A stretch of DNA of 64,000 nucleotides from Dolomedes plantarius (GCA_907164885.2 OU015495.1:99038832-99102831); one strand, 5' to 3'. Numbered from the stretch's first letter, positions 45,048 through 56,165 are shown. Numbers and translations: made by a program. The notes: a model not told the origin generated them from the letters alone.

Positions 45048-46274
45048 CACTATCTGGCCAAAAGTATCCGTACGCCCAGTGGTACGGACTCGGAGAGTCC
45101 TGAGGCATATATTAATATGATGTTGGTCCTCCTTTTGCATCGATGACAGTCTGCACACGTCTGGGGAGACTTTCCACCAGTTTTTGATATGTGTCCAAAG
45201 GAATTGACTTCCAGGGGTCCATCACAGCTGAAGTGAGTGCTGGCAGTGAGGATGGTCGATTTGGCTGGCTACGTAATCTGCGTTCTAATTCGTCCCGAAG
45301 GTGTTCAATGGGATTTATATCGGGGCTCTGAGAAGATCAGTCCAGTTTTTGAACCCCCATTTCGTCAAATCCTGCCTGTGCAAGTCTCGATGTCTGAATG
45401 GAGCAGTTATCCTGCTGGAAGAGAAATGGGCCTTCCCTGAAATATTGCCATAAAGTAGGGAGAGCAGCATTGTCCAGAATGTCCACATACATCTCAGATT
45501 TCATGTTTCCAACCACAGGAACTAAGGAACCCAAGCCAAAACATGAAAAACACTCCTACACCATGATGCTGCCACCACCAAACATAACAGTCGGCACAAT
45601 GCAGTCACGTAATAAGCGCTCGCCGGGCATCCCCCAAACCCAGACGTGTCTATCGGACTGCCAGATTGTAAAGCGAGATTCATCACTCCAAAGAACATTT
45701 TTCCACATGTTCACAGTCCAATGACGGGGAGCTTTACACCATTGCAATCGACGCTTCGCATTCTGGGGAGTGTTGTTCGGTTTGTGAGCGGCTGAACGAC
45801 CATGGAATCCCAGGTTTTTTAACTCTTGACGAACAGTCCTGCTGCTAGCACTAACGCCTGATTAACTTTGGAACTCCTGAGTGATTTCAATCAACGAGGA
45901 CTTGCAATTTTGTTTTACTACCCTTTTCAGAGTTCTACGGCTGCGTTCACTAATTTTTTTCGGCCTGCCACTTCGTTTTTCCGCAGTTTCACTTCTTCGA
46001 CGTTTCCACTTCACAATTACATCACTCACAGTGGATTTTGGCTTCTGTAGAATGTCCGAAATTTCACGAACTGATTTCCCACAAAGGTGGCATCCCACTA
46101 TAATGTCACGATCAAAGTCAAAGCTCCTTTAACCTACTCATTGTCTCACAAACGCATAAATATGACGTGACAACCCACTTTCAACACTTTATAGCTTTCA
46201 GTTGCGCATCAAAATACGTTACTTCCAGATCCACTTCTTTACGGGGGTGTCCGGATACTTTTGGCCAGATAGTG
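45048..46274 (-). mobile_element. Near full-length Tc1-type transposon (1227 bp)
   Basis: The inverted termini CACTATCTGGCCAAAAGTAT are perfect for at least 20 bases. TA lies at 45046-45047 and 46275-46276. The transposase covers almost the whole element on the minus strand but has premature stops. Confidence 0.95.
45112..46141 (-). pseudogene. Tc1-like transposase (DD34E) with premature stops
   Basis: The length of about 343 codons is normal for Tc1. The order is a paired-like domain (KSVREISDILQKPKSTVSDV), GRP-type linker (RSGRPKKIS), second helix-turn-helix, then the catalytic motifs LWSDESRF (Asp), FQQDNCSIQTS (Asp, normally QQDNAPCH) and SQSPDINPIEHLRDELERR (Glu). Breaks: a frameshift near 46118 after the start MSRLKEL, TAA after EFQS (about 45862), TAG after SIMV (about 45556) and TGA after QKLD (45337-45339). 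Two of these stops replace an expected Trp codon. Few lesions and perfect termini suggest moderate age. Confidence 0.93.
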
Positions 46275-46276
46275 TA

Positions 46277-47646
46277 TCTCTTGTTCAATACGCGCATCTC
46301 CTCATGTCGACCAAACTATGAATTCAGTAAATAAATTGCGTTTTCTAGCGAACTGGTCTACTTTGATAAGCATTATTAATACCTAAACTACAATACTTTC
46401 ACTGGAAAATACCGAACGTTAAGCATATATATATATCACATCTATATTAAACTAAAAATTTAAATAGTTGAATTTTGATCTGTTTAATTTAATTTTTTTT
46501 TTTTGGATTCCAAACATAAATGAGGTCGATCCAAAGATGAAAAGTTACTTGCCTTTGCGAGCTACAGTAGCTAAAGTTGCGAGTTCAAATTCAGGCGGTT
46601 GTAATTCCTCTGATGTTTGTGCACAAGGTTTTGCATTATTTTCTTAACACACGAGAGTGGCCGGATTCCCGTATCAGGGCAGTGTGACTCCTTCCTAGTG
46701 TACCAAAGTTCAATAGTGATGAGCTTCATATGGGTGCAGGTAATGCCGGGAGTAACTATGACTCTCCTGGGGAGTAGTATCCTCAGAGGGAGTTGTAGGA
46801 TGCACTGCTATCGGCGTCTGTTGCCTCCCACCTCTCCATGGTTCCGGCCCGTAACTTAACCTTGTCCAGGCTAGGCGGGGCATGGGTTGATGACCTATTT
46901 TAACTCCACATGGAGTTAGTATCAAAAGGTTACAATGACCCTAAATTAATTTCTGAATATGCGGGACAGTACGCAGCAACCGTGCGTTTTCAATCAATTG
47001 CTGCATGCTTTCTAGTGGGTTGGATCAAATTGTGAATAGACATACGAGAGAAAATACAAAACACTTCCCATAGAAAGTTTATTATGTATGATATCTCTCC
47101 TTGAAGTAAATAGTCTTTATCGTGTATTGCTTAGTTTAAAAATTCTCTTCTCTTCCAAAGCAAGATATAATGAAAAGTAAATTCGAGGGGTTCTAGACTA
47201 CTGTTCGAATTACATGTGTATGCATAGGAACATGTTTTAGATCTTTCCAACATATAAAACTATCAGAACAGGAAATTTTCACAAATGCATATATTCAGGA
47301 TTTTCTAAGAATTTTATTTGATCTCCTTCCTTTAAATTTCAGGAATTACTAAGTGCTTGGTTAAACCACAATTGTAACCTAATTTTCCAAGTGAATAATT
47401 CCTTAATGCTCGGGTGCAGCGTGGACCCATTCCTCTGTGGTACACCCGAGGCAACGCATGTGAAGTGGTCACACGCTTCCGGCTCCCCCCCCCCCCCTCC
47501 CCCCCGGAGAAGAGCCTAGGCTCAGTTATCCTAGCCATTAGAAGAAAAAAGTATTAAAAATATTTCTACTCTCCTAGCCTTGTAATCATTAAATAATGTG
47601 AACAACTGTTATATACATGCTTCAGGCTGCTAAACATTGTTCCGAC
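46277..47646. other. Interval with SINE-like sequence and C-runs, no recognised gene
   Basis: GCGAGTTCAAATTCAGG near 46579 resembles a B box, followed by GC-richer sequence to about 46930, possibly an old SINE. C-runs lie at about 47486-47506. No coding gene was supported. Confidence 0.4.
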
Positions 47647-47926
47647 TGTGACGACCTCCCGATCGAGGCCCGGATTGCGGTTTTTAAATGAGAGCGAACT
47701 GAAGTGAAGTAGAAAAAAAGAGATCGAACGAGGAGAGAAAAAGAAGGGTTGTTCGTGCTGAACTACACCTATGTTTTTGAGGTGATATCCCTCATCATTT
47801 TTCGATTCTGAGGAGTAACTACGTTATTATGCTACAGTTATTTTGTGATGTGTTGCCCCTCGTCTCATCAATATAAAATAAAGTTTTGTTTTCTTCTTGT
47901 TAACTAGCTGCGTTATTTACAGTACA
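47647..47926 (+). mobile_element. Solo LTR (280 bp), Gypsy-like
   Basis: The segment starts TGTGACGACCTCC and ends ATTTACAGTACA, with CGAC as a 4-bp flanking repeat (47643-47646, 47927-47930). An AATAAAG signal lies near 47876, and a T/G-rich tract follows. TG...CA ends with a 4-bp duplication suit Gypsy-type LTRs. No internal region is present, consistent with LTR-LTR recombination. Confidence 0.75.
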
Positions 47927-47930
47927 CGAC

Positions 47931-48239
47931 CATAGATTCTATGACGAATATTGCTCGTATAGCTGCGTCCTATCACCCCGTAAAGTTTTGCCCAATTTTC
48001 AGATTCACCCTGTATAAATATTTTTTCGTCTAATGAGATTTCAGCATTTTCATTAGAAAACATCTTACTTCCATTGTAGTCTGAAATGCTGTAGTTCCTA
48101 CTTGCATTAATTATTAAACGAAAAATATAAATTCATACAAATATATGATTTTAAGCACATTTAATACCCAGTGGTGTTTTTTACAGGTGCATTCAATCAT
48201 TAAGCCTCATACACCACATTAAATATAATACATTGTAAT
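47931..48239. other. Interval without a recognised gene
   Basis: A+T-rich, with no feature I can support. Confidence 0.4.
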
Positions 48240-48424
48240 CAAGAGTAGCAAGAGTATTACTTTTATAGACTTCCATGGAGTGGGCTCGGATTTCAAATCC
48301 CAGCATTGACATTCCTGTGCTGTCTCCTGATAGGGAGTGATGTTGGATTTACATATATGGTGCACCCATAATAAAGAAGACAACAAAATTGCACTGTAGG
48401 TTGTATGAATTCAAAAAGACAAGT
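48240..48424 (+). mobile_element. tRNA-derived SINE, family A (diverged copy)
   Basis: The B box GGATTTCAAATCC is followed by GATAGGGAGTGATGTTGG and CCCATAATAAAGAAGACAAC, which align with the body of the SINEs at 52630 and 53618. The head is truncated or diverged. Confidence 0.65.
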
Positions 48425-49166
48425 ACCGTATTTTCCAGCGTATAACTCACACCTATAATTTTAAATTACATTTTTTAATTTTTAGGTATATTCTCCGTAT
48501 AATGCGCACTCTATTCTTGACGAAGAAAACTAAAATGTACATGTGCGATGCTCTTATCTTTTGAAGTCATTCATTCGAAGGATTTTCCCAGGCTTTGGAA
48601 CAATGATATACCGAATTGACAAGCAATAAGGGGAACCATATGAGTGTGGGAGAAATGCTTGAAGGAGTAAATAATTCTTGGTGCCCTAAAGAATCCAGAA
48701 AGTCTTTTAGTTTGGGACATGTTCAGATCCCATCTAACGGATAATGCGAAGAAATTGATGAAAGAGTGTAACACAGACATGGCAGTTATTCCAGGCGGAT
48801 TAACGCCCTTAGTTCAGCCTTTAGATGTGTGTATCAATAAACCATTCAAAGGAAATTTAAAACGACAGTGGAACACGTGGATGCTTGAAAGTGAAACCAC
48901 ATTTACAATAGGAGGTCAAATGCGTCATGCCAGTCTAGAAATAGAGTGTGAGTGGATAATAAAGGCATGGAATGAAATTAAACTGACGGGATTCAAAAGT
49001 CATTTAAAAATGTAGTATATCTAACAGTCTAGATGGAACGGAAGATTATTATTTAATTATGGATCAGAGTAACAGTGATGGTGAAGAGGAAACAGAATTC
49101 GATGATGTGCCTAAAGATATAACGGAAGACGAATATGACGATTTATTCGTATTATCCGATAATTAA
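48425..49166 (+). mobile_element. Pogo-type transposon relic
   Basis: A pogo-like left terminus (CCGTATTTTCCAGCGTATAA) is joined to the C-terminal part of a DDE_1 transposase. The N-terminal two thirds are deleted and the right terminus is not recognised. Confidence 0.75.
48675..49166 (+). pseudogene. Pogo-like transposase C-terminal half
   Basis: The frame reads PESLLVWDMFRSHLTDNAKK (second catalytic Asp in WDMF), then VIPGGLTPLVQPLDVCINKP with the third Asp in QPLD. EIECEWIIKAWNEI follows. After a stop at 49012-49014, a one-base shift continues with SISNSLDGTEDY and an acidic tail ending at 49164-49166. The motif WDMFRSHL and the IPGG/QPLD pair match the pogo subgroup, distinct from the Tigger at 32.4-34.9 kb. 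Confidence 0.85.
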
Positions 49167-49491
49167 AATTGTTAGGCATATAATTAATTTTTTTTTTACT
49201 TACTTTCATTTCCTACCGTTTCATCCCTCGTGGTCAAAGTTCTCAAAATACCGCGTAAACAAACTATGTCGGTTACAGTATACATGCTTGATTTCCCGCT
49301 ACTGATCGAGGAAACAAGGAGCTTTCTTCACGATCCCACTTGGTTATCATGCGTTGTTTTCGTACTTCTTTGGCGCAACTTGGTGCAATTTTTCTTACAC
49401 TTTCTTGTGAGCTATTGTGAGCGAGCTGTTATTGTGTGAGACTTTTGTGAGTGATTTTTTTCTTCACTCACTTATTGTGAGAGGACGCTGT

Positions 49492-51129
49492 ATGGCGAAC
49501 GCTATTATGGATTGTGATTTTCTTCCACCTTCCCCTGAGACTTGCTTCTCAGGTCTTGATCCTACTATCTTTGACTTTGAAAGATTGAATCACTGTCTGC
49601 TTTACTTAGAAGCCTTCAAAAACAATATGGACTTTAAGAATTATGAAGATTTCCCTTGACTTCATTATAAGATCTACGAAAGAGACTGACTGCCTACCAC
49701 CAGACTGGCGGACCTGAAAGAGATTTGATCCTCCACAAACTTACTGGTATTTGGAAATATATTGCTTCTTTTACACTAAGGTCCACTCATGATAATTTAA
49801 AAAATATTATCACTGTTGTAAGCTATCATACAACAATTAAATCTAAAAATCTAATAAGGTTAAAAGATCTAATGAAATTATCGAGCCACAGACTAAGCGA
49901 GTAGCTCGCGAAGATTTGATTAGTCAAGCCAAATCTGAAGCCTTGGAAACAAGGAACAGATTTGATCCCCCTAGGAATGATGACTGTGAATTTGAGACTG
50001 AGGGACTGGATGAACCAGTCAATAATAAACGTGAACCCAAACCTGAGCCCTTTTTCGTTAAGATGGTCCCTAGCTACCAAAGCATAATTGAAAATATTAA
50101 TAAAATCGCCAATATTGATTTGCCCAAAATTGTTTCTAGTAAATTTATTAAAATAACACCAATCACCATTGAACAATTCAGAAATATACAACGTCACCTT
50201 GAAACCAAGTTGAATTTTTTGAAAAAAATCCAAAAAATGAACGACCGCTAAAAATACTAATTGAAGGAATCCCTGTTGATATCCCTATTGAGGATGTCAA
50301 AGCTGAACTTACCAGACTTGACTTCGAGGTAGGTAGGGTCTCCCAACTTAAGTGATTTAATACTAATGAACGGCTACCAATTTTCTTTTGTCATCTCAGA
50401 CTCTCAGACAAAGTGAAAACTTAAAAGATATCTATAACTGCAGGCACTTCCTTGGCTTCATTGTTAGGATTGAAGCATACAAATTTAAAGGCACCAAATA
50501 ATGCTTCAATTGTCAAAAATTTCACCATAGCAGTGAAGTCTGCCTTTTACAAGCGGTCTGCATGAAGTGTGCAGGTTCTCACCCTTCTGCTTAGTGTACT
50601 AAATCTCTTGATACCCCTGCTAAATGTGCCAACTGCGGCGGTGGCCACCCCGCCTACTATCGTGGTTGTAGCGCTCATCCCGAACAAGTTAAAAAACGTA
50701 GAAATCAGATTAAAACGATCAAGGAAGCGGCTAAAGCAGGCAACTACCCCCCCTCAACTAATTGTTCCAACCACCTCCGGGAATTCCTTCACAAGTAAAC
50801 CAGCTACCTCAAACATTTCTTACAGCCAAATTGTTAAACCTAATACTTCCACTCACCAAACCAATATAACTGAAAAAACTAACAATGCTATAACTCATGT
50901 TAATAACACGACTGAACCACAAACCTCAAATGAGCTGCCGTTGGGAAACCTCGACAGCTCTCTTAATAAATTACTTAAAATTTGGGAAGTCCTAAAAGAA
51001 ATTAAAAGTTTATGCCATGATTTAAATATTCCTGGCCTTCAAAGTCTATTCAACTCTCTTAACTCCTCAACATTAAATAACGTTCTTTCTGCTGCCTCAC
51101 ATGAGACAGCCAACTCTTCTGCTCCGTAA
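49492..51129 (+). pseudogene. Jockey LINE ORF1 (gag-like)
   Basis: It begins near MANAIMDCDFLPPSPE, a proline-containing N-terminus. After frameshifts it continues through an RRM-like/PRE_C2HC region (LKILIEGIPVDIPIEDVK, then FIVRIEAYKFKGT). Three zinc knuckles follow: CFNCQKFHHSSEVC, CMKCAGSHPSA with its final Cys, and CANCGGGHPAYYRGC. The last 120 codons, ending at 51129, are Asn/Thr/Ser-rich with a terminal amphipathic segment. At least three frameshifts and several stops break it. The stop overlaps the start of ORF2 (TAATGG). Confidence 0.82.
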
Positions 51130-51830
51130 TGGCCCCGTCTTGTTCTCTTGCAATTTCTGTTCTGAGCTGGAATGCCAACGGCTTGTGTACACGTATTCAT
51201 GAGCTACGGGAGTTCATTATTCAGAACCCCGTAGATCTTATTTTGGTTCAGGAAGTTATATCCCCTACTCCTAGAGCTCTTCAAATTCAAAATTATAAAC
51301 TTTATCTTACCCCTCTTCTTGACCCTATTAATAATGCCCCACCCCCCTTCGTTTCGGTGGCATGGCGATCTATGTCAAACGGAATATGAAACACAACCAT
51401 CTGCCCAGTCTCAACCTACACACCCTGAAAAACACCATTGTCAAAATTTGGAATAATTCTATGACAACTCTCACTATTGTCTCTACTTACCTTAGGGTTA
51501 TGAACGGTAGGCTCATCACCTCAGAACTTAATCAACTTTTTAATACTGACCAAAAAGTTATTCTTTTTGGCGACTTCAATGCTCACCACCCTCGCTGGAA
51601 CTGCCATAATGACCGCCCAGTTAACAATTACGGAAATGAAATTAACTCTTACTCTATTAATAACTCTATTGGTATTGCCTTCCCTCGCTACCCCACTAGA
51701 TTAGGTATTTCTGGCTCTCAATCTACGATTGACTTTGCCCTCCTTAACAATATTAACTACCCATATCAAATTAATTCAGTCATTGATCTCTCTTCAGACC
51801 ACTTGCCTGTAAAGCTTGATATCAATTGAA
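51129..51830 (+). pseudogene. Jockey LINE ORF2: APE-type endonuclease
   Basis: It starts MAPSCSLAISVLSWNANGL, the conserved WNANG motif, with LILVQEV carrying the catalytic Glu. After a frameshift near 51365 (GGMAIYVKR) the frame continues with TIVSTYLR, ILFGDFNAHHPRWNC (GDFNAHH), STIDFALL and LSSDHLPVKL, containing the final catalytic Asp-His. This nuclease would nick the target DNA to prime reverse transcription. Apart from the frameshift, all active-site motifs are present. Confidence 0.87.
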
Positions 51831-52629
51831 ACCCTCTGCCCCCCCTATTATTCCTCTGCTCCCCCCTATTATTTCCACAATATTAATTGGCAGTCCTTCA
51901 CTACTTTTGTTAATAACTCTCCTCCACCCTTTAATATCATTAACAATCCTGATGACATAGACGCTGCTGTTACCTCCATCACTAATACCATCAAAAATGC
52001 CCTTGAATCTGCTAAGGTCCACTCTTCCCAGCATCACTACCACAAATTATCCCAATATATAGTTGATTTAATTAAATACAGGAACCATGTAAGGAAACTT
52101 TGGCAACATTCTCGTGACCCTAATTTGCTCAGAGTCTATAAATCCTTTGACACCCAAGTTAAAAACAAAATAAAATTTTTTAAAAATAATAAATGGAAGG
52201 ATTTTATTGAGTCGTTAGCTACCACTGATAATTCAATTTGGCAATACCCTAAAAGAATTAGAAAGCCTCACAAACCCCTTCCCCCCCTTTAACTACAATT
52301 CTGATGTCCTTACTAACGATTCTGACAAAATTGAGGCCTTAGCAACTAATTATGAAACCCAATTTAACCCCCATGCTAGTGTTTTCTGCCCAAGTACAAT
52401 TGATAAAGTTCGATACCCTTCAAAATTTTCAGACCACGAACCACGATAGTGAAATCGAAAATACTAATGTTTTTGATGTTCTTAATGCTATTAACTCCCT
52501 CCCTAATCGTAAAGCACCTGGTCAAGACGGTTTCACTAATAATGTTATTAAAAATCTTCCTCTACCTTATGCTGAATATCTCACTGATCTAATCAATAGT
52601 ACCTTTAAATTTAAATACTTCCCTCAAGC

Positions 52630-52857
52630 TAGGGCCATGGCGGCCTTGTGGTACAGCGCGCTGGTTTTCGGTGTTGAGGGTGCTCAGATCGAATCCTGGC
52701 GAAGCGCCACTAAAATGCCTCCGTTTGTGTCGTCCCTTCATAGGGGGCAATGCTGGTCCGCCTATAGGGCGCCCCCATAATAAAATGGCCAGCAAAACTG
52801 CGGTGAATTATAGGCGAATGTCTTCGAGACAAGTGCCTCCGGATTGAAAAAAAAAAA
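52630..52857 (+). mobile_element. tRNA-derived SINE, family A (young copy 1)
   Basis: A perfect 13-bp target duplication ACTTCCCTCAAGC flanks it (52617-52629, 52858-52870), and it ends in poly(A). The head contains TTGTGGTACAGCGCGCTGG and the B box AGATCGAATCC. It is about 95 percent identical by eye to the copy at 53618. It splits the reverse transcriptase after FKYFPQA. Confidence 0.95.
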
Positions 52858-53617
52858 ACTTCCCTCAAGCATGGAAAGCTGCTAATATTTTCCCTATTCC
52901 TAAACCTGGTGAGGATCCTTTTCTACCTAAAAACTATAGACCCATTAATCTCCTAACTTCTCTTTCCAAGTTGACTGCACACATCTTCTGCACCTGCTTA
53001 TACAACTTTATCTATAGTAATAACATCCTGCCTAATGTCCAATTTGGCTTCAGACCCAAAATTCCACCTCTCATCAGCTTCTTCGTGTTACTGAATACAT
53101 TCATGATGGACTACAGAATAGAATGCAGACTGGCGCTATCTTTTTTGATATTCTCAAAGCTTTCGACACTGTTTGGCACAGTGGCCTTATCTACAAACTC
53201 ATAAAAATTAAATTGCCAGCTGCCCTAATCAATTTTATTCAATCTTATTTTTCTGACAGAACTTTTGCGGTTTGCTATTCTGGTCTTACCTCTACCCTTC
53301 ACCCCATTAACGCTGGAGTTGCTCAAGGCTCTAAACTCGGTCCGGTTCTCTTCAATTTATATTTGTATGATATCCCTACCAAACCGCACACTGCCCTTTC
53401 CCTCTATGCTGACAACACCGCCATTCTTGCTAAAAATCATAACATCAAGTATATGCATCTCTACCTTCAACGCCACATCTCCATTCTTGAGCGCTGGTTT
53501 GAAAAATGGCGCATTAAATTAAACCCTTGTAAAACTAAAGCTATCTTCTTCTCTTATAATAGAATCCCCCCTCCTCCTGTTAATGTCTACGGCCATCTCA
53601 TTCACTTTGAAAGAGAA

Positions 53618-53841
53618 TTTTTTCTCAATGCGGAGGCACTTGTCGCGAAGACATTCGCCTATAATTCACCGCAGTTTTGCTGGCCATTTTATTATGGAGG
53701 CGCCATATAGGCGGACCAGCATTGCCCCCTATGAAGGGACGACACAAACGGAGGCATTTTAATGGCGCTTCACCAGGATTTGATCCGAGCACCCTCAGCA
53801 CCGAAAACCAGCGCGCTGTACCACAAGGCCGCCACGGCCCA
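53618..53841 (-). mobile_element. tRNA-derived SINE, family A (young copy 2)
   Basis: It is on the minus strand, so its A-tail appears as T6 at 53618-53623. An 11-bp duplication TTGAAAGAGAA flanks it (53607-53617, 53842-53852). Head and body match the first copy closely (GCATTGCCCCCTATGAAGGG). Confidence 0.95.
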
Positions 53842-54164
53842 TTGAAAGAGAAATTAAATATCTTGGTATCTACATTGATAGTAAATTAACTTGGAAGAAA
53901 AATGTTAATAACAATATCTGTAATTTTTTAAAGCCAGAAAAGACATCGCCCACCTCCTGTACCAAAAGGAGATGAGTATAGGCAATAAATTACTACTCTA
54001 CAAAACTGTATTTAGACCTATACTTCTCTATGCAGTACCTGTATGGGGGTCTGCGGCCTCCAGTCACGTTCAGAAATTGCAAATTACTCAAAACAAAACT
54101 TTACGTTTAATCACTAATGCTTGCAGGTATAAAACTAATTACTCCATCCATAAAGATCTTAACG

Positions 54165-54230
54165 TTTATTTTCGTCTCAACGTCATCTTTCCCTTAACGC
54201 TACGCAACGGACTCCTATGAGAACAGGTCC
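54165..54230. mobile_element. PIF/Harbinger-like MITE, right half
   Basis: The segment ends GGACTCCTATGAGAACAGG then TCC and TTA. It matches the right arm of the 41827-42004 element, including TTTATTTTCGTC. The left arm is missing and the junction coincides with the end of the Jockey LINE coding. Confidence 0.7.
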
Positions 54231-54302
54231 TTAATCTGAGAAATCGACCCTTCATAGCCGAGTAGACCGTGGGTGAATTACGTACGTTCTTTCTGATATG
54301 AT

Positions 54303-55220
54303 TTAATGTCCCATACCATGATGGCATGGGAACGATAAAAATGGGGGGGGGGGGGAATCAGTTATGTTGACTTCCTGAGTGACGTCATTATCATCCGGAT
54401 CAACGTCGATGGGGATACTGTCATTAAAGATAATAGGAATGCCTGATTCCTTAGGGGTGGGTTTATTTTTCCTGGCCCTGTGCCGATTAGGTACAGGGAG
54501 AAAAGGATTTTCCTCCACACGGGCAGATTTCTCAACATTGGAGGCAGGGCCCGCGGCCGCACGTTTGGAACGTGTCCCATTTTTGGGATTAGATGGATTA
54601 TCAGTCTCCACATGGGGAGCAGGATCAGAGGAGAGAGTTTTAGTTGACACCTGGGAAGCAGAGTCAATGTGAGGGGTGGGATTATTGTGTCTAATAGACA
54701 CATCACTAAGAAAGTTTGCAAGATTTAGCATCTCACCCGACATCTTAAAACGGTTGGTCTCAGTAGGAGCCATCGCAGAGGCTGTGGTGTGTTGATAGGT
54801 GAAGTTGGCTGCCCAGTATTCAGCAGAGGTGAGGAAATACTTGATTTCAGTAAGGTTCATCGACAATATGAGGTCTGGAGTAAGGTTCTTGAGATCAGTA
54901 GCAGTGGCGTAGCTCACAAGCGTAGAGGAAGATGACGGCTTGATCGTGGGTGAAGCCGCGTTGACATCATGTTGAGGGCAAGGCTGGACCGAAGGTATAG
55001 CCGTGCTGATATCATGTTGAGGGCAAGGCTGGACCGGAGGTCGAGCCGCGCTGACGTCAAGTTGAGGATTTACCGGAGTGCCGTAAGCAAGCGTGAAATT
55101 GCTATACATCTTTGCAATTCGCTCAGGAGAAAATTCCTGGTGAGAGACCAGAAAAGGTAAAGGAGTGCCGGCCCTAACGTCCGGCTTCACTGGATCGCAA
55201 GTATGCATCTCCAATATCAC
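54303..55220 (-). CDS. LINE ORF1-like protein, N-terminal part (305 codons)
   Basis: An uninterrupted minus-strand frame is rich in Pro, Ser, Thr and Asn. It includes a 15-residue tandem repeat (VQPCPQHDISTAIPS and variants, about residues 50-95), a basic stretch (RHRARKNKPTPKE) and an acidic IDVDPDDND. This resembles the N-terminal part of Jockey-type ORF1 proteins before the RRM-like and zinc-knuckle region, which is missing. It is probably a truncated LINE copy in the opposite orientation to its neighbour. I cannot exclude a host gene, but the layout favours a LINE. Confidence 0.5.
   Translation of the reverse strand: MILEMHTCDPVKPDVRAGTPLPFLVSHQEFSPERIAKMYSNFTLAYGTPVNPQLDVSAARPPVQPCPQHDISTAIPSVQPCPQHDVNAASPTIKPSSSSTLVSYATATDLKNLTPDLILSMNLTEIKYFLTSAEYWAANFTYQHTTASAMAPTETNRFKMSGEMLNLANFLSDVSIRHNNPTPHIDSASQVSTKTLSSDPAPHVETDNPSNPKNGTRSKRAAAGPASNVEKSARVEENPFLPVPNRHRARKNKPTPKESGIPIIFNDSIPIDVDPDDNDVTQEVNITDSPPPPFLSFPCHHGMGH
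54962..55065. repeat. 45-bp tandem repeat inside the ORF1-like frame
   Basis: Two full copies and a partial third start at 54962, 55007 and 55052 (TCATGTTGAGGGCAAGGCTG). The 45-bp period equals 15 codons, so it keeps the reading frame. Confidence 0.85.
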
Positions 55221-55584
55221 TGATTCAATTCAGTGTCAGTCAAGGTCATCAAGGTTCTTGGTTGCATGAGGGACCTAGCAGTAAACTGAAGCAGTTAATA
55301 GCTTTAAACCTCAATCGGAAAGGGGGAAAAACAATCATAAAAGGGGTTTCTGTAATAAAATACGCCATAGGCAACCGGGAGAAGGATGGGGGAAGACACG
55401 CACGAATCAAAATAGATCAAATCTACATAAGTGCCAGTCAACCTGTAAGTGAGTCAAGTCTAAGTGAACCAGGTCTGCACCTTGTTTCTTGGGCCAATCA
55501 TTTAACGGAAATCGCTCGGCTGATAGCCAATCACTTTATTCAAACATCTACGCACAGACCTCTGTGACTCGCACTTGACTTTTT
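55221..55584 (-). other. Probable 5' leader of the minus-strand LINE fragment
   Basis: It lies upstream of the ORF1-like frame on the minus strand and is GC-richer than the surroundings. A plus-strand open frame here (55262-55567) has no recognisable domain and is taken as a shadow. Confidence 0.4.
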
Positions 55585-55960
55585 GAGAGTTTTATTTATT
55601 TAACTTTTAAGCTAACTGTACACTTTAAAATTTTTTCAAACATAATACTTTTTCATTTTTTTACATAATTTCTTTTAAGTTTAACTTTTAATTTTTTCTT
55701 AAATGATATTATTTATTTTTCTAAAACTTTTCGTTTTGCTCTCTTTAGGCTACATTTAATTTAGCCAATTAACCTGTTAAATTTTCTCTGTTTTCTTTTG
55801 CTTAAATATTTTTGACTTAATTCTTTTTTTTCTAATTTCATACTTTCTTAGACCACGTGTTAAAAGTTGCAGTTTTTCAATTACTCATACTGAGAGTAAA
55901 GGGCCTTTCAGGCCCTATTTGGTACCTCAAGAAAAGTTTATGTCTATGTCTATGTCAGTA
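55585..55960 (+). repeat. T-rich LINE 3' UTR-like segment with (TATGTC)n tail
   Basis: A long T-rich segment ends with a small hairpin (AGGGCCTTTCAGGCCCT) and TATGTC repeated about three times at 55938-55955. Short tandem tails of this kind are common at LINE 3' ends. The parent LINE is not identified. Confidence 0.45.
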
Positions 55961-56165
55961 TACATGAGTCGTTCTCAAGATCTGTTCAAACATTTTAGTT
56001 TTTTAAGCAGTTTTATTATGCAAATATATCGACATGCAGACTTTACCCGGGTCATGATTGGACAGTAGAACCCACAGCCCATGATATAAGGAAGACTTTT
56101 CGGAACTTTTATTTTGTCTCTCCCGTTCGACCGATGAAGTACCCTTCCAGCCGTAGTACGAGTTA

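Larger units (their letters stand above)
49230..54164 (+). mobile_element. Jockey-type non-LTR retrotransposon with two SINE insertions
   Basis: On the plus strand the order is a 5' region with TTGTGAG repeats, ORF1 with three zinc knuckles, APE endonuclease and reverse transcriptase, with no RNase H. SINEs at 52630-52857 and 53618-53841 interrupt the RT. Frameshifts and stops occur throughout, and the RT catalytic box is mutated. The 3' end is replaced at about 54165 by a PIF-type MITE fragment. Confidence 0.88.
51831..54164 (+). pseudogene. Jockey LINE ORF2: reverse transcriptase with a mutated YADD box
   Basis: The traces in order are a linker (about 51835-52292), LPNRKAPGQDGFTNNVIKNL, the first SINE insertion, WKAANIFPIPKPGED and YRPINLLTSLSK. 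IFFDILKAFDTVWHSGL follows after a frameshift, then GVAQGSKLGPVLFNLYLYD and LYADNTAIL. The catalytic YADD is YADN here, losing the second Asp. The thumb follows to GHLIHFERE, where the second SINE sits, then IKYLGIYIDSKLTW and LLYAVPVWGSAASSH. The frame ends at KDLNV. No RNase H follows, as expected for Jockey. Confidence 0.87.

Noticed and set aside
48719..49015. Possible domesticated pogo-type host gene
   Set aside because: It lacks the N-terminal two thirds and is frameshifted before its acidic tail, as expected of a relic.
55262..55567. 101-codon plus-strand frame
   Set aside because: It is antisense in the probable leader of the minus-strand LINE fragment and lacks any recognisable domain.
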